The notes below the pieces were generated by a model. It did no database searches, was not told where the DNA came from, and saw only the letters and a list, made by a program, of their open reading frames with translations. The position numbers were made by a program, and so were the translations under genes. Shown here piece after piece: positions 7,336 to 15,443 of a stretch of DNA of 64,000 nucleotides (positions within the stretch are counted from its first letter, which is position 1; the number at the start of each line of letters is the position of its first letter). Location: NCBI RefSeq assembly GCF_037811135.1, contig NZ_CP149130.1:1050501-1114500 (forward strand), written 5' to 3'. This DNA comes from Aeromonas rivipollensis (GTDB lineage Bacteria > Pseudomonadota > Gammaproteobacteria > Enterobacterales > Aeromonadaceae).

Positions 7336-7890
7336 ATGAAACCCTTGTCCAGACTGCTGCTTGCCCTCTGCCTCTCCCCCATGCTGGCCCAGGCCGCGCC
7401 CCTGACCCAGGTCACCCTGGCCGATGGCCGTCAGGTGCAGCTCAACGATGACTTCACCTGGGAATACCTGCTGGTCAAGCCCGCCGAGGCGAGCCCCGGC
7501 AAGACGGTGACTGGGAGCGTGGCGGCGCCGGTGCTGACCGAGCAGGCTCTGGCCAATCCCGACCTGCTCGCCCAGGCGACCCGGGACGGCATCACTGTGA
7601 CCCTGAACCAGGTGGAGGGCGAGGATCCGCTGCGCCTGCAATTCATGGTGAACAACACCGGCAGCCGCAACGTGGTGCGGGTCAACGGCAGCCTGACCCT
7701 GTTCAGCGCCGAGGGCGTGCAGCTCTCGACCCAGCCGGTGCGCTTCTGGGTCGGGGAGAACCGTCTGCCGGAATCCTATCTGCGCAAGGGCGAGCAGCGT
7801 CCGTCGCGAGCCATCGAGCTGGACCGTCCGGCCAATCTGACCGGCAAGCCGCTGGTGCGGGTGCAGATCGACGAGGTGGAATTCCGCTAG
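7336..7890 (+). CDS. DUF3157 family periplasmic protein
   Basis: 184 residues starting MKPLSRLLLALCLSPMLAQA, a clear Sec signal peptide with cleavage near AQA-AP. The mature start TQVTLADGRQVQLNDDFTWEYL is typical of the DUF3157 family of Vibrio and Aeromonas, whose role is unknown. The rest looks like a beta-rich domain (LRLQFMVNNTGSRNVVRVNGSLTLFS). An upstream in-frame ATG (7261) would put the signal peptide inside the protein, so 7336 is chosen. It appears to be a single gene. Confidence 0.7.
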   Translation: MKPLSRLLLALCLSPMLAQAAPLTQVTLADGRQVQLNDDFTWEYLLVKPAEASPGKTVTGSVAAPVLTEQALANPDLLAQATRDGITVTLNQVEGEDPLRLQFMVNNTGSRNVVRVNGSLTLFSAEGVQLSTQPVRFWVGENRLPESYLRKGEQRPSRAIELDRPANLTGKPLVRVQIDEVEFR

Positions 7891-8071
7891 GATGGCTGCG
7901 GGGACGGGCAGGCCCGTCCCCATGGAGTGTTGCTCCGGTAACCGCCAGCAATATCTGCTTACATCTGACATGGTTTGGCAACAGCTTGCCGCTCGGCACC
8001 TCCCCCTTTGCCCGTCACAATGGCTCCATTCCAGTTAGGTTCCGCCTAACTCAACAATCGGAGTCAACAAA

Positions 8072-8701
8072 ATGCAAAAGCTCGCACTGTCTGTTCTGGT
8101 TCTGGCCGGCCTCTCTTCCACCTCTGTGCTGGCGCAAGATGCGTTCAGCTACGCCAAGGGATCTGCCACCTGGGCACACACCAAGTCCGACTACGTCGGT
8201 GGCAAGGACAGCAACAACCGCGATTTCGGTGGTCTGAGCCTGGATCTCTCCAAGAGCTTCGGCTCCAACTTCTACGGCCGTTTCGGTTCCGAATACAGCT
8301 CCCGCAACAGCGGCAATGACAGCATGGCCATCTCCAGTCTGGGGATGGGGGTCTTCACTCCCCTCAGCACAGGCCTGAACCTGTACGGTGAAGCGGGTCT
8401 GATGGGCTACAGCATGGAGCGCGAGCTCGCCTCCAACGTGAACGACAGCGGCTGGGACAACATCACCCGCAAGGAGAGCGGCAGCCTCTACGGTGAAGTG
8501 GGCCTGCGCTATGACATCGGTGCCGTCGAGCTCTCCACCGGCTACCGTTACGCCAACATGACCGACGACATGCATGACTTCAAGGCGGGTGCCGCCTACA
8601 AGGTGAGCCAGAACCTGGCCCTCACCGCCGATTACACCTATCGCAACTGGGATCTGCAGAAAGGATCCATCACCAGCCTGGGTGTGAAATACAGCTTCTG
8701 A
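8072..8701 (+). CDS. Outer-membrane beta-barrel protein
   Basis: 209 residues with signal peptide MQKLALSVLVLAGLSSTSVLA. The mature part shows alternating amphipathic strands rich in Gly, Ser and Tyr (NFYGRFGSEYSSR, LYGEAGLMGYSM, VELSTGYRYANM) and ends in Phe (GVKYSF), the C-terminal signature of outer-membrane barrels. The size suggests an eight-stranded barrel of the OmpX/OmpA-transmembrane class. CGGAGTC is upstream and a strong terminator follows. Specific function unknown. Confidence 0.75.
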   Translation: MQKLALSVLVLAGLSSTSVLAQDAFSYAKGSATWAHTKSDYVGGKDSNNRDFGGLSLDLSKSFGSNFYGRFGSEYSSRNSGNDSMAISSLGMGVFTPLSTGLNLYGEAGLMGYSMERELASNVNDSGWDNITRKESGSLYGEVGLRYDIGAVELSTGYRYANMTDDMHDFKAGAAYKVSQNLALTADYTYRNWDLQKGSITSLGVKYSF

Positions 8702-8729
8702 TTTCCCTGTCTGTCGTGACCTCCATCTT

Positions 8730-8757
8730 GCCCATGACCCCGGTCATGGGCTTTTTC
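8730..8757 (+). terminator. Terminator of the outer-membrane protein gene
   Basis: GCCCATGACC (8730-8739) pairs with GGTCATGGGC (8742-8751), followed by TTTTTC. Confidence 0.85.
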
Positions 8758-8806
8758 ATTTTCCGGTGATCCTGTTTTCCCCCTTGTGTCGTATCGGTCC
8801 GCAATA

Positions 8807-8863
8807 GTTATACAACTTCCATTTCTTTGTATAACTGCTATAACTGAGTCAATGCTTATACAA
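8807..8863 (+). promoter_or_regulatory. Three GTTATACAA-type boxes upstream of the ybgA operon
   Basis: GTTATACAA (8807-8815) faces its exact inverse TTGTATAAC (8827-8835), and a third copy CTTATACAA lies at 8855-8863, just before the ybgA ribosome-binding site. Repeated inverted boxes before an operon that encodes a MerR-type regulator suggest its operator. The assignment to that regulator is inference. Confidence 0.55.
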
Positions 8864-8874
8864 GGGGCGTAATC

Positions 8875-9819
8875 ATGTACAAGATCAAGGTCGGTATCAG
8901 TGCCTGTCTGCTGGGGCAGGAAGTGCGGTTCGACGGGGGCCACAAGCGCTCCAGTTTCTGCGAACGGGATCTTGGCGCTCACTTCGAGTATCACCCCGTC
9001 TGCCCCGAGATGGCCATCGGCCTCGGCGCCCCCCGCGCCGCCATCCGCCTGGTCAAGCGCCATGGGGAGGTGCGGGCCGAGGCGAGCAACGGCAGCTTCG
9101 ACGTCACCGACAAGCTGATCGCCTTCAGCGAGCAGAAGGCTAGCCAGCTCGATTTCCTCTCCGGCTACATCCTCTGCGCCAAGTCTCCCAGCTGCGGCAT
9201 GGAGCGGGTACGCATCTATGGCGCCAACAACGAGGGGAGCGCCAAGGAGGGAATTGGCCTCTTTGCCAAGGCGCTGATGGAGGCCAACCCCCTGCTGCCG
9301 GTGGAGGAGGACGGTCGCCTCTGCGACCCCATACTGCGGGAAAACTTCGTGCTGCGGGTCTTCGCCTATCACGACTGGCAGCGGCTCTGCGCCAGCGGGA
9401 TCACCGCCGCCGCCCTCATCCGCTTCCATTCGCGTTACAAGTATCTGGTGCTCTCCCACGCCACCACCCACTACCGCACCCTCGGCAAGCTGCTCGGCAA
9501 CCTTGGCAAGGCCAACCTGCAGGAGGTGGCCGACAGCTACATCAAGGGCCTGATGGCGGCGCTTACCCTGAGGGCAAACCGCCGCAGCCACACCAATGTG
9601 CTGATGCACCTGCAGGGCTATTTCAAGCGGGTGCTGACCCCGGCCCAGAAGCAGGAGCTCTGCGACACCATAGACAAGTACCGCACCGGCATCTTCCCGC
9701 TGCTGGTGCCGCTCACCCTGATCCGCCACTACCTGCGGGAATACCCCAATGCCTATTTGTCCGAGCAGGTCTACCTCAATCCTCATCCCGATACGCTCAA
9801 GCTGCGTTACGGGCTTTGA
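8875..9819 (+). CDS. ybgA: YbgA family protein (DUF523 + DUF1722)
   Basis: 314 residues. The N-terminal DUF523 domain (about 1-160) has GISACLLGQEVRFDGGHKR, FEYHPVCPEMAIGLGAPR and CAKSPSCGMERV; its three conserved Cys are those that bind an Fe-S cluster in related thiouracil desulfidases. The C-terminal DUF1722 domain (about 180-310) contains FHSRYKYLVLSH and YFKRVLTPAQK. YbgA-type genes often sit next to photolyase, as here and in E. coli (ybgA-phr). It is the first gene of the light-type operon, 146 bases before the MerR gene, and part of its 3' end is repeated downstream. Confidence 0.9.
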   Translation: MYKIKVGISACLLGQEVRFDGGHKRSSFCERDLGAHFEYHPVCPEMAIGLGAPRAAIRLVKRHGEVRAEASNGSFDVTDKLIAFSEQKASQLDFLSGYILCAKSPSCGMERVRIYGANNEGSAKEGIGLFAKALMEANPLLPVEEDGRLCDPILRENFVLRVFAYHDWQRLCASGITAAALIRFHSRYKYLVLSHATTHYRTLGKLLGNLGKANLQEVADSYIKGLMAALTLRANRRSHTNVLMHLQGYFKRVLTPAQKQELCDTIDKYRTGIFPLLVPLTLIRHYLREYPNAYLSEQVYLNPHPDTLKLRYGL

Positions 9820-9898
9820 ATATTGGGCTGATTACGTGGGTTCAGGTCTATCCAGAGACCCGCATCCCGATACGCTCAAGCTGCGTTATGGACGTTGA
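9784..9898 (+). repeat. Duplicated ybgA 3' end
   Basis: The 26 bases at 9784-9809 recur at 9863-9888. With the following bases the copies read HPDTLKLRYGL-stop and HPDTLKLRYGR-stop. The copy lies 79 bases downstream, between ybgA and the MerR gene, and carries synonymous changes (TAC/TAT, GGG/GGA). Confidence 0.93.
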
Positions 9899-9965
9899 AT
9901 TCGCTTGTTGCCCGGCGCAGGCCCTGCGTCGGGGAGCTTCACACCTCTGCTTGATGGACGTTGTC

Positions 9966-10853
9966 ATGTCTGATTTACCGCAAGAAATTGCTCCTCTGCC
10001 TGATGAGGGGATCTACCCCATCCGCGAGGTCTCCCGCCTCACCGGGGTCAATGCTGTCACCCTGCGTGCCTGGCAGCGCCGCTACGGCCTGGTGCAGCCC
10101 GCCCGCACCGACAAGGGGCACCGCCTCTACAGCGAGCAGGATATCCGCCAGATAGGCGAGATCCTGAGCTGGCTGGAGCGGGGGGTGAGCATAGGCCAGG
10201 TCAAGGGGCTGCTGAGCGAACCCCACGCCCAGCCGGTGAGCGATCACTGGCAGCAGACCCTGGAGCAGTTCAGCCAGGCGTTGCTCGCCTTCAACCAGCG
10301 CAAGGCGGAGGCTGAGCTTAACGACCTGCTGGCGAGCTACCCCTTCGAGCTGGTGCGCAGCCGGGTGCTGCAGCCGCTGGTGGAGCGGCTGCTGGGGCTG
10401 TGGCGCGAGCGCCCTGACGGCGAGCTGCTGCAACAGGTGTGGCTGGGCTGGCTCCACACCCGCTTCGCCCGCCACCTCATCGAGCAGGAGAAGGGGTTGC
10501 CGGTCACCCTGGCGAGCTGGGGCCAGGTGGGCCCGCTCGATCTGGTCTGGGCGGCCTACGAGCTGATAGGTCAGGGCTATGAGGTGCAACTGCTGGGGGC
10601 GGTGGAGCCGCGCCACGTCGCCCTGCTGGAGGGGCGGGCCGCCACCCCCTGGCGGGTGCTGCTGGGGGCCGGGCTGGGCAAGCCGGCGCTGGCTGCCGAC
10701 TGGCCTGCCGGTACCCGGCTCTTTGGCGAGCTGGGGCGACTCTATGACGCTGATTGGCTGGCCGCCCACGGCTGGCGGGCGACCCTGGCCGAGGTGATGG
10801 CAGACAAGCCTGCCGCCCACGGCTTGAGCGGGCGCGGGAGCAAGAAATCATGA
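9966..10853 (+). CDS. MerR-family regulator of the light-type operon, cobalamin site apparently lost
   Basis: 295 residues. The N-terminal MerR winged HTH is IYPIREVSRLTGVNAVTLRAWQRRYGLVQPAR (about 18-50), followed by RLYSEQDIRQIGEILSWL. The C-terminal part resembles the helical bundle plus Rossmann domain of LitR/CarH light-sensing repressors that bind adenosylcobalamin. Here the lower-ligand motif (normally D/E-x-H-x-x-G) reads GQVGPLDL with no His, and the W-x-x-x-EH motif reads GWLHTRF. Upstream in-frame starts (9816, 9954) exist; 9966 gives the normal MerR length. Its stop overlaps the phrB start (ATGA). It probably regulates this operon. Confidence 0.8.
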   Translation: MSDLPQEIAPLPDEGIYPIREVSRLTGVNAVTLRAWQRRYGLVQPARTDKGHRLYSEQDIRQIGEILSWLERGVSIGQVKGLLSEPHAQPVSDHWQQTLEQFSQALLAFNQRKAEAELNDLLASYPFELVRSRVLQPLVERLLGLWRERPDGELLQQVWLGWLHTRFARHLIEQEKGLPVTLASWGQVGPLDLVWAAYELIGQGYEVQLLGAVEPRHVALLEGRAATPWRVLLGAGLGKPALAADWPAGTRLFGELGRLYDADWLAAHGWRATLAEVMADKPAAHGLSGRGSKKS

Positions 10854-12274
10854 GGCTGGTCTGGTTTCGCAATGACTTGCGCCTGGCCGACAACCCGGCC
10901 TTGCGTCATGCCTGCGCCGATGAGGAGCAGGTGGCGGCCCTCTTTGTCATCTCGCCGACCCAGTGGCGGCAGCACAAGATGGCCCCCATCCGTCAGCGCT
11001 TCATCCTGGCCCAGGTGGATGCGCTGGGCCTCGAACTGGCGGCACTCGGCATAGAGCTTCATCTGCTGCGGGTCGAGACCTTTGCCGAGACACCGGCTGC
11101 GCTGGCCGCGCTGGCCCGCGAGCTTGGCGTCACCCGGCTCTATGCCAATCAGGCCATCGAACTTGACGAACAGCGCCGGGATGGTGCCGTCACCGCAGCG
11201 CTGGCAGAGCAGGAGGTAAGTTGCCACTGGTTCAACGGCTGCTGCGTGCTGCCCCCTGGGCGGGTGCTGACCGGTTCTAGGGAGATGTTCAAGGTCTTCA
11301 CCCCCTTCAGCCGCGCCTGGCTCAAGGCGCTTGACGAGGATGGCTTCGTCATTCACAGAGCCCCGGCGCCGCGGGGCGACGCCCTGCCCTGGCAGCCGCT
11401 GGCCGAGAGGGCCTTTGTCGATGAGGCGATCGGGGAGACGACACCGGATCCCCGCTGGCCCGTGGGGGAGGCCGAGGCACTGCGGCGGCTGCACGCCTTC
11501 CTGGAGCAGGGGGTGCTGGACTACGGCGAGACCCGGGATTTTCCGGCTCTGGCGGGGACTTCCATCCTCTCCCCCTATCTGGCGGCGGGCATCGTCAGCC
11601 CCCGTCAGTGCGTGGCGGCCTTGCAGCAGCGGCTCGGCGGCCGGCCCCAGTCCAAGGCGCAGCCCGGTTTCGTCTGGCTGAACGAGCTCATCTGGCGGGA
11701 GTTCTATCGCCACCTGCTGGTGCTGGTGCCAGGCCTCTCCATGAACAAGCCCTTCAAGCCCGAGACCGGGGCCCTGCCCTGGAGCTGGGATCCGGATGCC
11801 TTCGCCGCCTGGTGCGAGGGGCGTACCGGTTACCCCATCGTCGACGCCGCCATGCGCTGCCTCAACGCCACCGGCTGGATGCACAACCGGCTGCGGATGA
11901 TAGTGGCTAGCTTCCTGACCAAGGATCTGCACATTCACTGGCGGCTTGGTGAGGATTACTTCATGAGCAAGCTCATCGACGGGGATCTGGCGGCCAACAA
12001 TGGCGGCTGGCAGTGGGCGGCGGGCACCGGCGCCGATGCGGCCCCCTACTTCAGGGTATTCAACCCCACCACTCAGGGGCAACGATTTGATCCACAAGGG
12101 GACTTTATCCGTACCTGGGTATCTGAGCTTGCCGATCTGCCTGCCACCTATGTGCACCAGCCCCACGACTGGTTGCGGCTCAAGGGGCGGCAGGACTACC
12201 CGGCGCCCATGGTGGATCATGCCGTTGCACGGGTGAGGGCCATCGAGATGTTCCGTGACCTGGAGAAGAAATAA
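10850..12274 (+). CDS. phrB: Deoxyribodipyrimidine photolyase
   Basis: 474 residues, the usual length of class I CPD photolyases. It starts LVWFRNDLRLADNPAL (antenna-binding Rossmann domain) and carries the FAD-binding core motifs WLNELIWREFYRH, GRTGYPIVDAAMRCLNATGWMHNRLRM and NNGGWQWAAGTGADAAPYFR, including the Trp residues of the electron-transfer chain. It repairs cyclobutane pyrimidine dimers with blue light. It overlaps the MerR gene by 4 bases (ATGA) and is 1 base from the next gene, so it is translationally coupled. Confidence 0.97.
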   Translation: MRLVWFRNDLRLADNPALRHACADEEQVAALFVISPTQWRQHKMAPIRQRFILAQVDALGLELAALGIELHLLRVETFAETPAALAALARELGVTRLYANQAIELDEQRRDGAVTAALAEQEVSCHWFNGCCVLPPGRVLTGSREMFKVFTPFSRAWLKALDEDGFVIHRAPAPRGDALPWQPLAERAFVDEAIGETTPDPRWPVGEAEALRRLHAFLEQGVLDYGETRDFPALAGTSILSPYLAAGIVSPRQCVAALQQRLGGRPQSKAQPGFVWLNELIWREFYRHLLVLVPGLSMNKPFKPETGALPWSWDPDAFAAWCEGRTGYPIVDAAMRCLNATGWMHNRLRMIVASFLTKDLHIHWRLGEDYFMSKLIDGDLAANNGGWQWAAGTGADAAPYFRVFNPTTQGQRFDPQGDFIRTWVSELADLPATYVHQPHDWLRLKGRQDYPAPMVDHAVARVRAIEMFRDLEKK

Positions 12275-12275
12275 C

Positions 12276-12704
12276 ATGAACGACGCGCTGGCCCATTTCA
12301 TCGTCCTCTACCTGCAACTGGACAAACATCAGTTGCACCGTCTGCCGGAGATCTATGCCGATCAGGTGGTGTTCATCGATCCGGCCCACCGCATAGAAGG
12401 GCTGGCCGCGCTAACCCGCTATTTCTCCTCTCTCTACGGGCGGCTCAAGGAATGCCGCTTCGAGATCACCAGCCAGCAGTTGCAGGGCAATGAAGCCTGG
12501 CTCAGCTGGGTCATGATCTTCGCCCATCCCAGGATCGCCGGCGGGCGACCCGTGCGGGTGGAGGGCGCAACCCGGCTGCAGTTCGATGCCTGGGGCAAGG
12601 TCTGCCTGCACCGGGACTACTTCGATCTCGGCGCCATGATCTACGAGCAGTTGCCGCTGCTCGGGTCAGTGGTGCGCGCCATCAAGGGGAGGCTGGGAGC
12701 ATGA
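12276..12704 (+). CDS. NTF2-like (SnoaL-type) protein
   Basis: 142 residues starting MNDALAHFIVLYLQLD. LPEIYADQVVFIDPAHRIEGLAALTRYF followed by beta-rich WLSWVMIFAHPRI and GATRLQFDAWGKVCLHRDYFD is the cone-shaped NTF2/SnoaL fold, a small-molecule-binding scaffold. No catalytic function can be assigned. It lies 1 base after phrB and overlaps the SDR gene by 4 bases. The same gene is found next to photolyase and SDR genes in light-responsive clusters of other Proteobacteria (family knowledge). Confidence 0.82.
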   Translation: MNDALAHFIVLYLQLDKHQLHRLPEIYADQVVFIDPAHRIEGLAALTRYFSSLYGRLKECRFEITSQQLQGNEAWLSWVMIFAHPRIAGGRPVRVEGATRLQFDAWGKVCLHRDYFDLGAMIYEQLPLLGSVVRAIKGRLGA

Positions 12705-13435
12705 GCGGGCGTGTGCTGATCACCGGGGCCACCTCCGGAATAGGTCGCCAGCTGGCGCTCGACTACCGAGGCGCTGGCTGGCAGGTGTGGGGCTGTGGCC
12801 GCGACGGCGAGCGGCTGCAGGCATTGGCGCATGAGGGGATCACCCCCCTGCAGTTCGATGCGCGGGACAGCGCCGCCATGGCAGAGGTTGCCGCCGGCCT
12901 GCCCAGGCTGGATCTGTTGATCCTCAACGCCGGCAACTGCGAATACATGGATTTGGCAGAGGGGTTCGACGGCGCCCTCTTTGCCCGGGTGATAGAGACC
13001 AACCTCGTCGCCACCGGCCACGCCCTGGCCGCCTTCCTGCCGCTGCTGGCATCCGGGTCACGGCTCGCCATCGTCAGCTCCTCTGTCAGCTGGCTGCCCC
13101 TGCCAAGGGCCGAGGCCTATGGCGCCTCCAAGGCCGCCCTCGACTATCTGGCCGCCACCCTGCGTCTCGATCTCGCTGCCCGGGGCATAGGGGTGACCCT
13201 GATCCGCCCGGGCTTCGTGCAAACGCCACTCACCGCGAAGAATGATTTTCCCATGCCCTGTCTGGTGACGGTGGAGGAGGCTTCCCGCGCCATCATGGGC
13301 GGGCTGGCTGCCGGTCGCCATCAGATCCACTTCCCCCGTCGCTTCATCTGGCTGCTGCGCCTGCTTGGCGCACTGCCGACGGGGCTCTGGCTACGGCTGG
13401 GGCGCACTCTCATCTCGAAAGGATCCCCTTCATGA
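12701..13435 (+). CDS. Short-chain dehydrogenase/reductase
   Basis: 244 residues. The NAD(P)-binding motif is LITGATSGIGRQLALDY (residues about 5-21), with LLILNAGNCEY (NAG motif) and the catalytic Ser and YGASKAAL (Tyr-x-x-x-Lys). It is a classical SDR; the substrate is unknown. Four-base overlaps on both sides place it within the operon between the NTF2-like and FAD oxidoreductase genes. It probably acts on an intermediate of the pathway the operon encodes (inference). Confidence 0.88.
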   Translation: MSGRVLITGATSGIGRQLALDYRGAGWQVWGCGRDGERLQALAHEGITPLQFDARDSAAMAEVAAGLPRLDLLILNAGNCEYMDLAEGFDGALFARVIETNLVATGHALAAFLPLLASGSRLAIVSSSVSWLPLPRAEAYGASKAALDYLAATLRLDLAARGIGVTLIRPGFVQTPLTAKNDFPMPCLVTVEEASRAIMGGLAAGRHQIHFPRRFIWLLRLLGALPTGLWLRLGRTLISKGSPS

Positions 13436-14691
13436 AGAAAAGGATCGCCATCATAGGTTCCGGGATCTCGGGTCTCAGCGCCGGTTTTATGCTCCACAAG
13501 CTGCACGACATCACCCTGTTCGAGGCGGCCCCCCTGCTCGGCGGTCATACCGCCACCGTGGATGTCAGCCTGGCCGGTCGCAGCTATGCCATCGACACCG
13601 GTTTCATCGTCTTCAACGATCGCACCTACCCGAATTTCCTGAAATTGCTGGAGCGGATCGGGGTGGCACGTCAGCCCACCGAGATGAGCTTCTCGGTCAA
13701 GAGCCCCCAGGGACTGGAGTACAACGGTCACAACCTGGATACCCTGTTTGCCCAGCGCAGCAACCTGTTGAACCCGCGCTTCTACCGCTTCGTCGCCGAG
13801 ATACTGCGCTTCAACCGGGAGGCCCGCGCCTGGCTGGCGGAGCTTGGGCGCCACGGCGGTGGCAGCGAACCTACCCTGGGGGATTTCCTGCAACTGGGGG
13901 AGTTCAGCGACTACTTCGCCCGTCACTACATACTGCCCATGGGGGCGGCCATCTGGTCCTCCACCCTGGCGGACATGCGCGCCTTTCCGCTGGGCTTCTT
14001 CCTGCGTTTCTTTGCCAACCACGGCCTGCTCGATGTGGCCAACCGCCCCCAGTGGTACGTCATTCCGGGCGGCTCGCGGGAATACATAGGCCCGCTCACC
14101 GCAGGCTGGCTGCCGCGGATCCGGCTGGCCTGCCCGGTGCAGGGGATAAGGCGCACGGCCGAGGGAGTGTTGGTCCTAAGCGGCTACGGGGAGGAGCAGT
14201 TTGACGAGGTGATCCTCGCCTGTCACAGCGATCAGGCGCTGGCCCTGCTGACGGATGCGAGCGAAGGGGAGCAGGCCATTCTCGGCGCAATGGCCTATCA
14301 GGCCAACGACGTCTGGCTTCACACCGATGTGAGCTGCCTGCCTGCGCGGCCAAAAGCCTGGGCCAGCTGGAACTATCTGCTCGGGGACGACGACGAGGCG
14401 CGCCCCCTGGTGAGCTACAACATGAACATCTTGCAGGGGATAAGCTCGCCGCAACCCTTCTGCGTCAGCCTCAATCCCCAGGGCCGGGTGGACGAGAGCA
14501 AGGTGCTGCGCCGCTTCGTCTATCACCATCCGGTCTTCAATCAGGCCTCCATCGCCGCCCAGCAGCGGCGGGCCGAGATCTGCGGCCGGCAGCACACCCA
14601 TTTCTGCGGTGCCTACTGGTACAACGGCTTTCACGAGGACGGGGTGCGCAGCGCCCTGGACGTGGCCAGTCGCTTCGGAGCCAGTCTATGA
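13432..14691 (+). CDS. FAD-dependent amine-oxidase-like oxidoreductase (COG2907 type)
   Basis: 419 residues. It starts KRIAIIGSGISGLSAGFMLHKLHDITLFEA, an N-terminal dinucleotide-binding fold for FAD, with YAIDTGFIVFNDRTYPNF and QANDVWLHTDVSCLP typical of this family of predicted NAD/FAD-binding proteins. In the singlet-oxygen regulons of alpha-proteobacteria, homologues are co-regulated with DUF1365 and Cfa-like genes, as here. It probably desaturates or oxidises a lipid substrate (inference). It overlaps both neighbours by 4 bases. Confidence 0.87.
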   Translation: MKKRIAIIGSGISGLSAGFMLHKLHDITLFEAAPLLGGHTATVDVSLAGRSYAIDTGFIVFNDRTYPNFLKLLERIGVARQPTEMSFSVKSPQGLEYNGHNLDTLFAQRSNLLNPRFYRFVAEILRFNREARAWLAELGRHGGGSEPTLGDFLQLGEFSDYFARHYILPMGAAIWSSTLADMRAFPLGFFLRFFANHGLLDVANRPQWYVIPGGSREYIGPLTAGWLPRIRLACPVQGIRRTAEGVLVLSGYGEEQFDEVILACHSDQALALLTDASEGEQAILGAMAYQANDVWLHTDVSCLPARPKAWASWNYLLGDDDEARPLVSYNMNILQGISSPQPFCVSLNPQGRVDESKVLRRFVYHHPVFNQASIAAQQRRAEICGRQHTHFCGAYWYNGFHEDGVRSALDVASRFGASL

Positions 14692-15443
14692 AGGGTGCCG
14701 GCGACACCATGGACACCATCAGCGCCATCTGGCAGGGCTCGGTGCGCCACCGTCGCTTCGCGCCGCGCAGCCACGCCTTCTCTTACGGCCTCTTCATGCT
14801 GGGGCTGGATCTGGACGAACTGCCAAGACTCGATCAGGGGCGCTGGTTTGGCGTGGAGCGGGCGGGGCTGCTCTCCTTTCGCCGCCGCGACTATCTGAGT
14901 GGCAGCGAAGGGCCCCTCAAGCAGGCGGTGTGGGACAAGGTGACCGCCCTTGGCGGCAGTGCCGAGCCGGACGGTCGGGTGCTGCTGCTTGGCAACGTGC
15001 GCTGCCTAGGCTTCTACTTCAGCCCGGTCAACTTCTACTTCTGCTACCGGGAGGGGGAGGCGCGCTATCTGCTGGCGGAGGTGTCGAACACCCCCTGGAA
15101 CGAGCGCCACTACTATCTGCTGGATCTGGCGGCCCTGGCGCCCCATGACAAGGATTTTCACGTATCCCCCTTCATGGGGCTGGCAATGCGTTATCACTGG
15201 CGCATCAGGCCGCCCGCGCAGGAGACGCTGATCCATATCGAGAGTCATCCCCGATCAGGCGAGGCCAAGCTGTTCGACGCCACCCTGGCGCTGCGCCGCG
15301 AGCCGCTGTCGCGCCAGGGGCTCGCGGCCCTGCTCGCCCGCTGGCCCTGGATGACCCTCAAGGTGCTGCTCGGTATCTACTGGCAGGCCCTGCGTCTTTT
15401 TATCAAACGAACACCTATATTCACCCATCCGGAGAGCCGCTAA
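14688..15443 (+). CDS. DUF1365 domain protein
   Basis: 251 residues. SAIWQGSVRHRRFAPRSHAF is the conserved N-terminal DUF1365 motif, followed by NVRCLGFYFSPVNFYFCY, VSNTPWNERHYYLL and KDFHVSPFMGLAMRYHWRI. The biochemical role is not established, but the family nearly always sits between an FAD oxidoreductase and a Cfa-like methyltransferase. A second start at 14709 (MDTISAIW) is possible. It overlaps the previous gene by 4 bases and the next by 1 base (TAATG). Confidence 0.9.
   Translation: MKGAGDTMDTISAIWQGSVRHRRFAPRSHAFSYGLFMLGLDLDELPRLDQGRWFGVERAGLLSFRRRDYLSGSEGPLKQAVWDKVTALGGSAEPDGRVLLLGNVRCLGFYFSPVNFYFCYREGEARYLLAEVSNTPWNERHYYLLDLAALAPHDKDFHVSPFMGLAMRYHWRIRPPAQETLIHIESHPRSGEAKLFDATLALRREPLSRQGLAALLARWPWMTLKVLLGIYWQALRLFIKRTPIFTHPESR

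Noticed and set aside
13365..14204. 279-codon alternative frame over the FAD oxidoreductase
   Set aside because: Out-of-frame shadow; the FAD-binding motif and operon overlaps are in the other frame.
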